A stretch of DNA of 64,000 nt. Source: Sipunculus nudus (taxonomy: Eukaryota; Annelida; Sipuncula; Golfingiida; Sipunculidae). How positions within the stretch are numbered: position 1 is the first letter of the stretch; every line of letters starts with the position of its first letter. A model generated the notes under the pieces. The model saw only the letters and a program-made list of their open reading frames with translations. It was not told the DNA's origin and did no database searches. A program made the translations under genes and the position numbers. Positions 46,922 to 58,323 of this stretch are shown here, in pieces. The stretch covers positions 50,494,401 to 50,558,400 of the forward strand of contig CM049317.1 in the NCBI GenBank assembly GCA_026874595.1. The letters are read 5' to 3'.

Positions 46922-47203
46922 CTAATATAACAGGCCATTAATACAAATTCCTTTACAAAAGGTATATGGAATATCTTCATCATTCAGGGGAATAAATCCT
47001 GGATTTCTTACGGATATAGCACCATACAACTCTTTCCTCCTTTCTGAGTAAAAATTGTATTGACAGATAAAATTAACCTCATGCACTACTTTTTTACTTT
47101 TACAAAGTTCACACAGTCTTTCTTCTATTTTCATTTTTCTATACCAACCCGTCTCTGAATCCCTAATGTTCTTGAAATTCCCAGTTTCTATTTTAAAGGT
47201 AAT
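46922..47203 (-). pseudogene. Reverse-transcriptase C-terminal-like zinc-knuckle fragment
   Basis: The minus-strand peptide includes FKIETGNFKNI and ERLCELCKSKKVVHEVNFIC, with the spacing C-x2-C, then H-E-x2-F-x2-C. This resembles the tail found after the RT domain in many invertebrate non-LTR retrotransposons (ERLC..C......E.HF...C). The open frame extends to 47338, but its upstream part is repeat. The right-arm copy (about 48412-48690, plus) has an extra A in an A run and is frameshifted. Confidence 0.4.
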
Positions 47204-47214
47204 ATTCCACTCCA

Positions 47215-47864
47215 TACACTGTAAAAACACTTGTGTTAAAAAACAACACAAGAACTTGTGTTGAAGCATATGACACAAACTTGTGTTGTTACAACACAAA
47301 ACTTGTGTGAATGATGGGCTGTCCAGTGCAGAACACAAGCCTTTTGTTCTCTGTGTATCACGCTCACGCGCGTAGCAATTAAGCGAGGTTGTATTAGCCC
47401 ATGTGTATCATTACAAATTACATTTACTGAAATCACCACCAATATTTTCAGTCAATTTAAGTTAGAGTGAATGAAATAAGTTTATATGTATATACTTACA
47501 AATAAATCTTCTCATAGAACCTTTTTATAATGCTGCGAGCTGGTTTTCTTAATTCTGTGAGATGGTTCTCTAATGTTGCTTGTTGTCGCTGCTGCAGTCC
47601 AAATGGCCGACATCTGCATGCATGAATTCAAAATGCATCACATGTATGTGGGTGTTGGCGGGAATCAGCCCGTAACAAAAGCAGGCACAGGCTGTGACCA
47701 GCACTTGCCCGTGCTGATATGATGTAGGTCACCGCCAGCCACACACTGTCATTAAAAGCTCATTAATTGAACATCTGGAATTGGCAGGTCCAGAGTTAAC
47801 ATTGATGGGGTAGTTGGTGAACATGCATGGGCATGGCGGGTACGGTCAGGTAATAAATAAATTA

Positions 47865-47912
<48 letters not shown>

Positions 47913-48402
47913 CACATATATGTGTGTGAATGTTGGGGAGGGGAGTCGATGCCCTATATGTACTTTAATGTGCCCTAAAGTTTTAAACATATGATAGAGT
48001 ACAAACCCCTCCCATAATATGAACAAAATAAAATTTTTAGATTAAGCTTATGGGACACCATTCACAGAAAATGTAAGGATTTTCTGCTCCTCAAAATAAT
48101 TTTACAACCAGATATTCTTATTTCTGCAACATCTATAGGGGAGGGGGCGCACATGCATAATATCGTCAAACTTTGGAGGAGCGAGCGAATCCCCGCCGAC
48201 CCCCCTCGGTTGTACCAACACCATAACCTCGCTTAATTGCTACGCGCGTGAGCGTGATACACAGAGAACACAAGGCTTGTGTTCTGCACTGGACGGCCAA
48301 TCATTCACACAAGTTTTGTGTTGTAACAACACAAGTTTGTGTCATATGCTTCAACACAAGTTCTTGTGTTGTTTTTTAACACAAGTGTTTTTACAGTGTA
48401 TG
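47215..48402. mobile_element. Possible DNA transposon at the centre of the inverted repeat
   Basis: TACACTGTAAAAACACTTGT at 47215 and its reverse complement ending at 48402 would be terminal inverted repeats about 176 bp long around an 834-bp interior. Ends reading CACTGTAAAAA are frequent in animal non-autonomous DNA transposons. Because the arms continue outward, the true ends and target duplication cannot be judged from this copy. Confidence 0.35.
47391..48224. other. Central spacer of the giant inverted repeat (834 bp)
   Basis: Not self-complementary as a whole. Holds a TA tract (47867-47909) and, on the minus strand, a short frame ending at a good GTAAGT donor near 47500. No transposase recognised. 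Confidence 0.6.
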
Positions 48403-51400
48403 GAGTGAAATATTACCTTTAAAATAGAAACTGGGCATTTCAAGAACATTAGGGATTCAGAGACGGGTTGGTATAGAAAAATGAAAATAGAAGAAAGACT
48501 GTGTGAACTTTGTAAAAGTAAAAAAAGTAGTGCATGAGGTTAATTTTATCTGTCAATACAATTTTTACTCAGAAAGGAGGAAAGAGTTGTATGGTGCTAT
48601 ATCCGTAAGAAATCCAGGATTTATTCCCCTGAATGATGAAGATATTCCATATACCTTTTGTAAAAGAATTTGAATTAATGGCTCGTTATATTAGTGACAT
48701 ACGGAACATTCTCACTAACACATTGTTTAGATAAAGAAGACACGTCCAGTTTAATATTATAAGTTTCTTGTATATATAATATTTCAACCTGCAATTTTAA
48801 CATGTCACGTCATTGGTGACATATAAGTCCAGGAGGGCTGGGTACACATTGGAATATGTATGTATATGGATTGGATGTTAAAATATGATTTATACATGTC
48901 ACAATAATGATAAACTTCTATACTGCTACCCCATAAAATCATAATTTTGGAAGTTAAAATCCCGTAGAAAATAGGTCTGGAGGTTTTCCCACATTTTAGC
49001 ATGATGCCTGGATGCATTCTATACGATATAGTCAAATAACTGAAATTAACTTAAACATACATAACTAAAAAAAAAAGGCAGTTGACACGATTCCAGGCTT
49101 AGTTGAAATTCGATTAAACAAGACACCGCAAACGCTGCGTTATCTGAACCAAAAATAGAAGCAGAAAACATAGTATCAAAGGTTGTTGGCTTGGAGGAGG
49201 TTATTCTTTTCCATTTCTCTGACAATAGCTATTTTTCTGTCTGCATTTTCAAGCATAAATGGTGACTGAGATTTGGAATTTGCTTCAAATTGAAACAGCA
49301 GATAAAATACTTCAGAACATAAAAGCAGACCTCTGTGACACCGTTTTAAATGATAGTTGGGCTTGCATGATATATTGAATCGAAGACACAGGACCAAAAT
49401 AAAGACTTACGTTGGGAGATATGGATTACAGTAACAACAGTCAGTTCGAATACGTAATGGAACAGTAGCAAAGACAAGTCTGGCTAAACATGAGACGTAC
49501 ATCGATCAAGCACTGATCTTTATATTTTGCAGTAACCATGACTGCAGTTTCTTTTAACATAACCAGCTGGTCGTATGCTTAGTAACAATAGTTATTGGCC
49601 TCTTCGTAGCCTGTATTCCTTCAGAAATTCCTGTCACGGAGTTCGCCATGCAACCGGCGGTGCAGTATAGATTGCTTAGTGAGTTCGCCAGGTATTAAGG
49701 TTATAAGGTAAGTTTATCTACTGAAGTAACATTGCGTTAGAAGCCTAGTGCACATATGTGATAGAATTACACTTAGTAAGGCTTATGTTACACGCCACAG
49801 AATTGCTGGATCAGGTCGTTTCGTATGCATCCGCAACAAAACTAAACGGGGTCTGCCCTGACCCATGTACAATGCGGCCCATGTTCCTACAAAACGTTTC
49901 GTAGGAATCAGTGGTCTAGGGTTACCCGGCAAGGGCACAGCACTCAAAGGCGGAGGGTTGTGAATTCAGATTTCAGCACAGGAGCTGTGAGATTTTGCAC
50001 GGATCATGCTCCACCCAGTGTGAGCTCTTTGCAGGCTGGAAAGGCTGTGCCCCAGAGTCGTGTATCACTCGCACGCGACTGTGTCTTTAATGGAGTTCCT
50101 CGGTGTTATGCCACCATCAATGGAGATGAGTTCATACCCAGGATCCGAAGGTGCGATAGACACGGGGGGCTGGTTGACTGCAGTTGTACAACATAAAATA
50201 AAAGAAAGTGTATGCTACAGCCCTGTCATATAGTCCCACACCGAAACGGAACACTGAATTACACACTTTCCATAAATTAAGAATTAAGTTAGACATCACA
50301 AAAATCGAAACGGTCACCTCATTGGAATCATTTCAGTAGTTTTTGCGTAAAACAGACAAGATTAATAGGTTGCCTGGTTCAATAATGGCAAAATTACGCC
50401 GGGCTCGTGTTTGCATTTACCGTGATTTTTCGTGTATTTTACTGTAATATCATATTTTACTAAGATTTGCTTATACCTTTATTTTACTTGGCTTCTATTG
50501 TAAAATTACGCCGCACTGTGATTTATACTTTTTCTATGGAATTACGAAGGTTTAAGCTATCATCTTACATATATAGCTGTTAATAAATGGGCTTCACATA
50601 TATTTTATGGAATTGTAAAAAAAATGGTGCTTCTTACGTTCATTGTGAAAAACTCTATCAGCACAGGTACAAGCGGACGTGCTTCAGCAGATTACAGAAT
50701 ATCCTAAATAGGATCCTCGACATTTTTACTGTGTGCAATAAGATTACCATAATGTGTTGGGATCCTGCGTATTTACGGAAGTCTTGAATGTAAAACAGGA
50801 TGATAAAGGCCATCTGTCGTTAAGGATTATACGATATGCAGAGCAGAAATAAATATATACATATTTTTTTTATTTATTTATTTTTTATTTTGGGTGGTTG
50901 AACATCCTTTCAGGTAAGGATAGAGGAAATACCTTACATTTTAGGGTTTGCTTTATACGTCAACATATTTTACCGTATTAAATTGGAAGCATTCTAGATA
51001 TATTGTTTCCAGGTAAAAAAATAGGTAAGGGCAGAAATGCAGGTCAGTGAAAAAAAGCAATAATACTAAATAATTAATTGTTTATAAAAGAACCAATGAA
51101 AAGTTATCCACACTACAGGTATACTTTATGTTACGCAAGTACGACAAGACGGTACTCCGTGGACTGTGCCAAAAGTTTTGCGCGAATTAAGCGGGGATTG
51201 AAACTGTAACGGCAGAGAAGAAGGCGGAAGCACTTGTCGACCAAGATGGCAAATTAAAGTAGGATGTACAACAGCATTAGAGGACTCGAGTCCGGACTTT
51301 GACCCTGACTCGAGTTCACTTTTTAGGGCTCGAATATGGACGCGGGCTTGTACTTGGACTTGCAAGTAAGGACTCGGGGAAATCAGACCAAGTCCATCTC

Positions 51401-51752
51401 GAGTCCAGTAAAAGAAAACCTCAGTCACATACCATAAAGACATTGATATACGTGTGCGGACTACTAACAGTATATTTAAAAAATATTTTAAAAACACTGT
51501 ATCTGTTAAGCTTTAGGTCTGCAACGAGAGCTAAATGAATTAAAACTTTTAAATTAAGGCATGCTCAAACTAGCAAAAAAAAATACATGTAAATTTTAAA
51601 AAATCTAAAAGTTCAATTTTAAATTTATTTTTATAAAGAGATTTTTATAGGACTCGGACATGGGTTTGAGTTGACTCTGACTTGAAGAAGGAGCTTGAAC
51701 CTCAAGGACTCGGACTTTGACTCGGACACGGATGGTGTGGACTGGACTACAT
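48225..51752 (-). repeat. Right arm of the giant inverted repeat (about 3.53 kb)
   Basis: Reverse complement of 43850-47390 over its full length. The outer breakpoint (GGTGTGGACTGGACTACAT) lies inside a longer repeated unit: the sequence from 51900 to 52250 continues in an order that is also found at 62920-63180. The right arm is therefore embedded in a longer element copy and the left arm is cut. Confidence 0.9.
49905..50200 (+). mobile_element. tRNA-derived SINE in the right arm
   Basis: tRNA-like head with A-box side TGGTCTAGGG and B-box side GGTTGTGAATTC about 45 bases apart, then GAGATTTTGCACGG, GGAAAGGCTGTGCC and GTGTATCACTCGCAC. The 78-codon open frame over it is an artefact shared by both arms. 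Confidence 0.5.
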
Positions 51753-52330
51753 CACTGACGTACAACTAGTCTCAAGAAAGAAAACCACCAAAACATGTGT
51801 TTTCTGGTCATTAATTGATTAATGGATAGATATACATTCAAGAGAACACAGATCAATTTTCAGCCCGAAAATATGTGATGATTGGGGTTTTTTATAAAGC
51901 CATTTAAAAAAAAATCCCTTCCGAACAAGTATAATGTATATACTACTATCTAGCCCTAGCTCTCATTACTCATTAAGGGTGTTTGGTGTAACGACATTTC
52001 GACGAGTCTAGGCGTTCGACTGAAAGGACGTGTTCACCAGCTTGAGCTGAGATTACTTCCGGTACTGCGATGTCTGCTTTCAACATCCTATAACCCGGGC
52101 GGACGTTATTGACAATCAGCTTTATGTTGCTTTTCTTCCGGACTAATTGTTCCACTACACGCCACCATCAGAGTCCACGTGAACGGAGTATCACGCGGCA
52201 ATCCCAACAGTTAAACGTCTTGTGTTTAGCAGGACAGATAGGTCCATTCAGTTTCACTGAAACAACTGCACTTTCAAATCTAATACAGATACCCCAAGTT
52301 TCTTATCTAAAGTAACTAGGGTTCAGCTAA
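51753..52330 (+). repeat. Arm-family repeat continuing past the right breakpoint
   Basis: CGACATTTCGACGAGTC, GGACGTGTTC, GACGTTATTGACAATC, CTTTATGTTGCTTTTC and CCACCATCAGAGTCCACGTG all recur in order at 62923-63140. Non-coding as far as visible. Confidence 0.55.
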
Positions 52331-52799
52331 ATATATTTGAAGTATCCGCTGTCTTAGTTTAAAAATCAATATAAAACAAACAAAATTTATTTTTTTTAAA
52401 ATGTGAAGGAAAAAAAAAAAGTTTGAATGTTAGAACATATATTAAGATTGTTGCAAATTTTGCACTCCAGCATTTGATAACTATTACCAAAATTGGTCGC
52501 ATATAATTGTTGCCATGGAAATAAACTCGACATGCGCAGTTTGTCAAAGACAACACTGTGATCAAGACGGATTTGCTAATTTGTTTTCTATAATGACCCA
52601 CGAGTTTCTCGTTTAGAAATAACTGTATATGTATATCTGAATTTTGGAAGTAATGACATTAAAACATCTTAGTTTAAATTGTTTAAAAATTGGTCAATAG
52701 GAACAACTAAAATTACAGTAACTACATAAACTTAGATGAATAGTACTAGCGGTAAACTCGATATGCGATCTGTGACATCCTGGTTTTTGTGTGTATGCA
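52331..52799. other. No gene recognised
   Basis: AT-rich unique sequence with A/T runs; minus-strand ORFs here have no features. Confidence 0.4.
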
Positions 52800-53026
52800 A
52801 CATGGCAGCCCCCAAGAGGGATTTCGAGAAACTGCGAAAAGAAACCTGCCAGGGTTCGATAATGGCGTGGGGATGTGGCCAGGAAGCTAGTACTCTACTC
52901 ATAGGACAGCGTCCAGGCAGCATCCTCTGTTTTGAGTGTTTGGTGGCAATAGGACGTGGTCGGGAAATTAAGAGCGGAATAATGATTTTTAGCCCAAGAT
53001 CAAATCGTGAACTTATAGTAGGATGA
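52800..53026 (+). CDS. Anonymous small ORF, possible first exon
   Basis: ATG at 52800 sits in CAACATGGC, a good initiation context, and opens MAAPKRDFEKLRKETCQGSI for 75 codons to TGA at 53024-53026. Base composition is more GC-rich than the flanks. The frame is open further upstream to 52736. There is no transmembrane segment; Cys residues occur in CQGS, WGCG and CFEC contexts. I do not recognise it. It could be a 5' exon of a gene running off to the right, or a chance frame. Confidence 0.25.
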
Positions 53027-53359
53027 AAAGTATTGAATCTATGTTAGAATTACTCCAGTGATGTCGTACTTCTTTAAAACCAGAAATATTTATGCGCAGG
53101 GGCAGCTATAATTTGAATTTTCCTTCATAAATATGATCTGGTAACTAACTACAGTCGACAAGATTATCCAATGAATGCCTGTAAATCTTTTGTGTCATGT
53201 TTTGCAAAATATTTGTCAATTTATGCAACCTTATATTAATTTCATCAGCACTCGGTCTGCATGACCTTCAGAAGCTGTGGCGGGCTTTGAAAACAGTATT
53301 CTTTTAAACGGGACACGTCCATTTGGGCACGGCCTGTCAAGCTCTGTATGAGTCAGCGT
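53027..53359. other. No gene recognised
   Basis: Unique sequence leading into the promoter candidate. Confidence 0.35.
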
Positions 53360-53407
53360 CCAATCGGGAGTAATCTATATAAAGCAGACTGAAACGGCAA
53401 ATCCAGA
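53360..53407 (+). promoter_or_regulatory. Candidate core promoter with CCAAT and TATA boxes
   Basis: CCAAT at 53360-53364 and TATATAAA at 53376-53383. A start site would be expected near 53405-53412. Downstream sequence shows only short frames, so it may belong to a decayed element or an RNA gene. The spacing of CCAAT to TATA (about 16 bp) is tighter than usual. Confidence 0.3.
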
Positions 53408-54330
53408 TCAGAATATGCGTCGTTCCAATTTATTTACCTGTAGAGCGCCCGGTAACATTTATCAATACTCGGTAACTGAGCAACCAAAGTGATTTGAAGT
53501 TGCTCTTATTTAAACAAGTGGATATATGGGCCATAAAACTGCTTGGAAAGTATGTTCAGGGTTGTTATCAGACTCCAGACAGCTGGAGCAATTCACGTAA
53601 TTACATCCCTGCCATGTGTCAAGGTACTATATTTTCTTATATTACTATATTGGTCCTAAATTTGTTCTATATTTTGTTTGTATCTGAGTAACTTAACCCA
53701 ATACGCTCTGATTTTGATAAATCACAATAACGTGTTTTAACTTCAAAGGATTTATAAACTCTTGGTCCACGATCACTCACGTTTAGGCAGATGACCTGGG
53801 GAACTCGCGTTACTTAAGCGTGATTGGTCCAGTCCTATGTTCCCCTTGATCCATCTTTTCCCAGGTCCGTACGTTTGTTTGTCACTACAGAACAGTCATA
53901 TACATTGGCGTTAAGTATGAAAATCAAAACAAGCTGTGTCACAGGAGACAGAAAATGCACAAACTGCATTCCCTGGTCTGCATGATGCCAAATGGTCTTA
54001 TAACACCCGTTCTAGCATAGGGCCGATAATCAGACCAAATGAGAGCTTGTGTCCCCGTGAGTTCAAACCAACGAAAGCGAGTGTCGCATTTTTTTTAAAT
54101 TTGACTGGATGCGAAATGCAATGCCACGCTCTGAATGGTCTAAATACAATTCTGTACTCTGGTGTTCCTAACCAGAGATCCTTGCCATAAAAAAACAGCG
54201 GTTACACGAAAGGGTGTCTGAGACGAATGCAGCGTATACCTCTTGACAACACCTCTATAAAAAATATACAAAAAATGACAGTAACTGACAGATACTCAAT
54301 ATCTGTCTTTTTAGTGATGTAATTTATCAA
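53408..54330. other. No gene recognised
   Basis: Open frames of 65 and 84 codons without motifs. No repeat partner noticed in the window. Confidence 0.35.
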
Positions 54331-55800
54331 TTATTTACAGGCGGAATGCCGGCAGCCCAAAATGGGCGTAATTGAACAAAAGAATACAAGCTAAAATTGC
54401 TGTTGTTTTGTGATATGTATTTCAGTAACGATAAAGGGAACGCGTGACGTTAAGTACCAGGGACAAGCCAAATACATCGACCAAGCACCGATATGTTTAG
54501 GTTCTAGTGTTATTTAACATAACCAGCTGGTCGTGTGTTAGGTGACACTGAGTATCAGCCTCTCAATAGACTGCATTTCTCCAGAAACTGTGTGTTGGCC
54601 GCGTAATATAGGCAAGCCAGTACAGTGTACAGGGGTTTCTCAAGGTATAAAGGTTAAAAGGTAAGTTCATCCTCTGAATTATTAAATGCTTTAAAGCCGC
54701 CTTTGCGTGTGTAATGGAAATATGCCCAGGAGCATTCACAAAGTCACGGCCATTCAGGAACAGTCTCACGGACGTGACGTAGGGGGGAGGGCGGAGTGAA
54801 GCGCTGGACGTTCACCGCATCACGCAATGCGTGCCAAAAAAGCACTCAAATGTAACTCAATTCATTTCGAATTCCTGCGCAGTTTAGCCACAGTTTACTT
54901 GTATATGTAAAATACCTATGAGACAAAACCGAATGGTGAATCCTTTTTGTCGCAGGTTACATGTCTTGATATAACAAACATAAACAAAATCACGTGACTA
55001 TTATGAGTTGTTGACGATTTAACAGTTTGTTTCATTTAGTCTTTCAAAAGAAATGCTAAGTTAAAATATGATATATTCAAAATTTTCTGTCGGGTAAACT
55101 AAGGTTCATGCAAAATATTCTCAACCTTCCGTACAAACACTAAAGCTGACAGACAGCTCTTGTAAGCGCAACCATGTTTTTTTACCATAGGGGAGACTCG
55201 CCGCAAGTTTACCGAGAAGTAGTCCGACGAACCCACTGCATCGAGTTAGAGAGGCCTTTCCCGTAAGGCCAAAGGTCGATTGTAGAGAGTGATTCAGTAG
55301 AGCGTATACCGCCACCACGGTGACACAATAATGCTGGATATTCCGTTATACGTATCCGCCCCAAAACTAAACGGGGTCTGCCGTATTCCTTGCCAAAGTG
55401 GCCTTTACCCCTCCACAAAGTTTCACAGTAATCACCGGCTTGCTGTTTAGGGGTAGAGTTTGATTCAAAGACGGGTGGTCATGAGTCAAAACCTCAGCGA
55501 AGGTGAGATTTTTCACGGTCGGACTCCAATCCCCTGCGAGCGCTTTGTAGTCTTAACGGGAAGGCTGTGCCTCATTGCCGTGTATCATTCATACAAGAGT
55601 GCGCCTTTGGGGTTCCTCCGTGTTTTGACCCAGCAATGTAGACGACTGCACAACAGGACTCGCAGGTGCGATGGACCCTGTGTAGAGATGTTTTGACACT
55701 CTGCACAAATTAAGAATTAGATAAGACAGTATTATAACTGGCGGCGGTAACCTTCACATCAAATTCATGAGAATTAGTCTATAGTAGTTTTTGTGTAAAA
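54331..55800 (+). repeat. Diverged copy of inverted-repeat arm sequence
   Basis: Collinear with about 49460-50340: CATAACCAGCTGGTCGT (54520), GTATAAAGGTTAAAAGGTAAGT (54645), TTACACGC-like and CCGC-CCAAAACTAAACGGGGTCTGCC (55355), then the SINE head. Identity is much lower than between the two arms, so it is an older family member. It runs in the same orientation as the right arm. Confidence 0.6.
55440..55700 (+). mobile_element. tRNA-derived SINE, third lineage
   Basis: Head with TTTAGGGGTAGAGTTTGATT and GAGTCAAAACCTC, then GTGAGATTTTTCACGG, GGGAAGGCTGTGCC, GTGTATCATTCAT and GTGCGCCTTTGGGGTTCC. It is closer to the head type at 14500-14745 than to the arms. Confidence 0.5.
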
Positions 55801-56010
55801 ATACTGACAAACAAATCAGGGTTAGAACATAACTTCCCTAGGTAATTAGTTGTAAATACAAGCAATCAAATCTAACAATGCCATGCCCTCCCGTATCTGA
55901 TTTTTAAATAGTGTCACAGGATGTTTTCGATTGGATCTGAATGTCTGCAGTGTCAACCATATGATTTGCCCGCAAGCCATTTTATAATGAGATATTAGTA
56001 TTGAATATCC

Positions 56011-56081
<71 letters not shown>

Positions 56082-56130
56082 TTGTCAACATAAGCATATG
56101 TAACATGTTTATAGACAACTTGTAGATATG

Positions 56131-56179
<49 letters not shown>

Positions 56180-56385
56180 ATGTTCACATCTTGTATATTT
56201 ATGAAGGTTTTCCCAGTGTTAGGCACTATGTACATCAAGAAAGCCATTCATACATCCCATAACGTCTTAACTAAAACCCCGGTGATTCACTGTTCATATG
56301 AGTACTATATAGTGAATGGTACTGTTTAATGAACTGGAGGAAGTGGATTATTATAAATTTTATTTAACAATGACCCTTAAAATGG
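55801..56385. repeat. Microsatellites (CTAT)n and two (TA)n tracts
   Basis: (CTAT)n at about 56010-56043, TA at about 56047-56079 and TA at about 56137-56171. The minus-strand frame across them is an artefact. The remaining sequence is unique. Confidence 0.85.
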
Positions 56386-57298
56386 AAATAATTACAAATC
56401 AAGGTAGCCTACACGGCTTAGGTGACGGTGCCCGGTAGTATATAGACATAAAGGAAACAGTGGGGTCGGAGAGACCACCGGCCCGGATGATTCATTACAA
56501 CCAAATCTCATGTCCACGCCCGTAGACGTGGTTCATGATAGGTACCAGGAACCAGGATTATATATTCACCTTTTGCCTATATAGGACGATTTAACAGGCA
56601 CAGTAAAACATAATATATAGGAAGCCAATATGGGCTTTACGCGCACAAAGATGATTTTATATAATCCATTGAAACCTATGTGTGGTTTTGGCCAAAAGTG
56701 GTCTTGACAGTTCGGTGATATCCAAAATAAATGCTTTCAGGTTACCGAAAGGTGGTCTTAATAGACAGGTGTTCTTATTAGGCAGGTGGTCTTTCAGACA
56801 AGTTCCCCTTTATGTACTAAGGATAAGGTAAAAGAATTTCAGGTTGGGTCCAGTGCAGGGAAATATTTGTGTCATTACATATTTAATGGACTTGGAACAT
56901 CCTCGCTTAAAAAAAAAGGTCGAGCCGATTATCAAAATGAACTATGATATTGATATCAGTGCACCCAGCCGGTGTTATTTTACAATAGATCAAAATGAAA
57001 TATAAGAGGGAAGTATAATTAAGAGCTGTTAGTTGAGAAACATCTGCTACTAAAGCTGTCTAACACGGTCAGTGTTCCGTTCTTTCCGCAAATCACCGCA
57101 TATGTGCAGTACTGATAGGGGATTGTTGCTAGGCAACGATTCGAAATCGGGTGTCATGGTTTACCACTGATCTGATCAAACTGAGGTCACAATTAAGGGC
57201 ATTAGAAAGGAAGGACATCGTGCTCATAATTTCTAGTTTAAGGAATGAATACAAAATAGTACAGAACTGTTATACAAACTGATACAAAGTGTGTTAGC
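56386..57298 (+). repeat. Tandem duplication, copy 1 (LTR-free)
   Basis: Starts AATAATTACAAATCAAGG. Holds GGTGCCCGGTAGTATATAGA (56428), AGGAACCAGGATTATATATT (56547), GTTGCTAGGCAACGATTCGA (57125) and GGTCACAATTAAGGGCATTA (57184). It preserves the two unoccupied target sites ATAG (56442-56445) and ATAT (56613-56616) that are filled in copy 2, and has about 460 bp in the middle that copy 2 lacks. Confidence 0.75.
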
Positions 57299-57357
57299 AA
57301 TAATTACAAATCAAGGCACCCTCCATGGCTCAGGTGATGGTGCCCGGTAGTATATAG

Positions 57358-58144
57358 TGTTACAGGTGGCCTTTTTTATTGTGTGACACGGGCGTAACTC
57401 GTGATGTAGCGCCAGCGTCTGGCCCCGTACTGGTTGAACTTTCGTTGTCATGCTAGCTTGGGGCTTTCTCGCCTGGCCGAGCCGGGGCGAGCTCACGTGT
57501 GGACCCTAATATGTTGAGACACGGCGTTTGTTTTTCTAGTATGTTCTTTGAATGTGTATACCGTGTTAGATTCTTTAGATGGTTCGAGAAATGGGAAAAA
57601 TCTCGGATTGAGGTGAAAGTTATATAAAGAGGCTGTGTTTTAGAGCCAGGAGAGAGGTGAAGGAATATTCCAGCGGACACAGACGTGTGTATGTTAGTTT
57701 GTGGGACCTGTCCGACCATCCAGTAATTTCAGGGATTCTACTATTACTAACTCTATACAATTTAATGCTGCCTGCCTCAAGTTTACTTTCTGGATTGTTA
57801 CAAAAGCTTTACATTGGACTGTTATTCTCCGAGAGGATTTGTGTGGACTTTTCATCCGGCATATACATTTAAAAGGAATTATCGTCGTGACAGTGGTAGT
57901 ATCCAGGTACTGTGCACTTTGTTTACTTTACTATGTGATCGTATTGATTTAGTGTATTGTAAAGTTAGGGTTGTTTTAAGAATAAATTATAGTTATTTGT
58001 TGACAAAAATCTCTGACTCCTTTATTCACTCCCCTAGACAATTTACGCTGCCTGGTGTTACAGAATCTGATTTTTTTTATATCTCCTTGACAAAATTTAT
58101 TTCCATCACACAAACGTGATCTGTTGATATTAGGTTCCGTAACA
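57358..58144 (+). mobile_element. Solo LTR 1 (787 bp)
   Basis: TGTTACAGG start and CCGTAACA end (TG...CA) with a 4-bp target duplication ATAG on both sides (57354-57357 and 58145-58148). The empty site is seen in copy 1. TATATAAAG near 57621 may be the LTR promoter, and AATAAATT near 57981 a polyadenylation signal. No primer-binding site or gag-pol follows, so it is a solo LTR left by LTR-LTR recombination. Four-base duplications fit several LTR superfamilies. Confidence 0.85.
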
Positions 58145-58323
58145 ATAGACATAAAGGAAACTGCAGACCCGGAGAAAACTACTGGCCACGGAGGAGTCAT
58201 TACGACAATATCTCATGTCCAAGGCCGCGGTTCATGAAAGGTAGATGTTGCACAGGAACCAGGATTGTATATTCACCCTTTTCCTATATTGAACAGTTTA
58301 ACTTGCAAAGTAAATCATAATAT

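Larger units (their letters stand above)
43850..47390 (+). repeat. Left arm of a giant inverted repeat (about 3.54 kb)
   Basis: Pairs with 48225-51752 as reverse complement. Examples: GTAGTCCAGTCCACACCATC at the outer edge and GCGTAGCAATTAAGCGAGGT at the inner edge have exact counterparts. Identity is high: a 78-codon frame (45420-45656, minus) has the same translation in the other arm, while other parts show scattered substitutions and 1-bp indels. It contains GAGTCC-rich sequence (43870-43960, 44270-44345), a SINE and a LINE-tail-like fragment. Confidence 0.9.

Noticed and set aside
45420-50196. Identical 78-residue peptides encoded in both arms of the inverted repeat, which could suggest a conserved duplicated gene
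   Set aside because: The frame lies over the tRNA-SINE head and body. Identity at protein level simply follows from the very recent inverted duplication.
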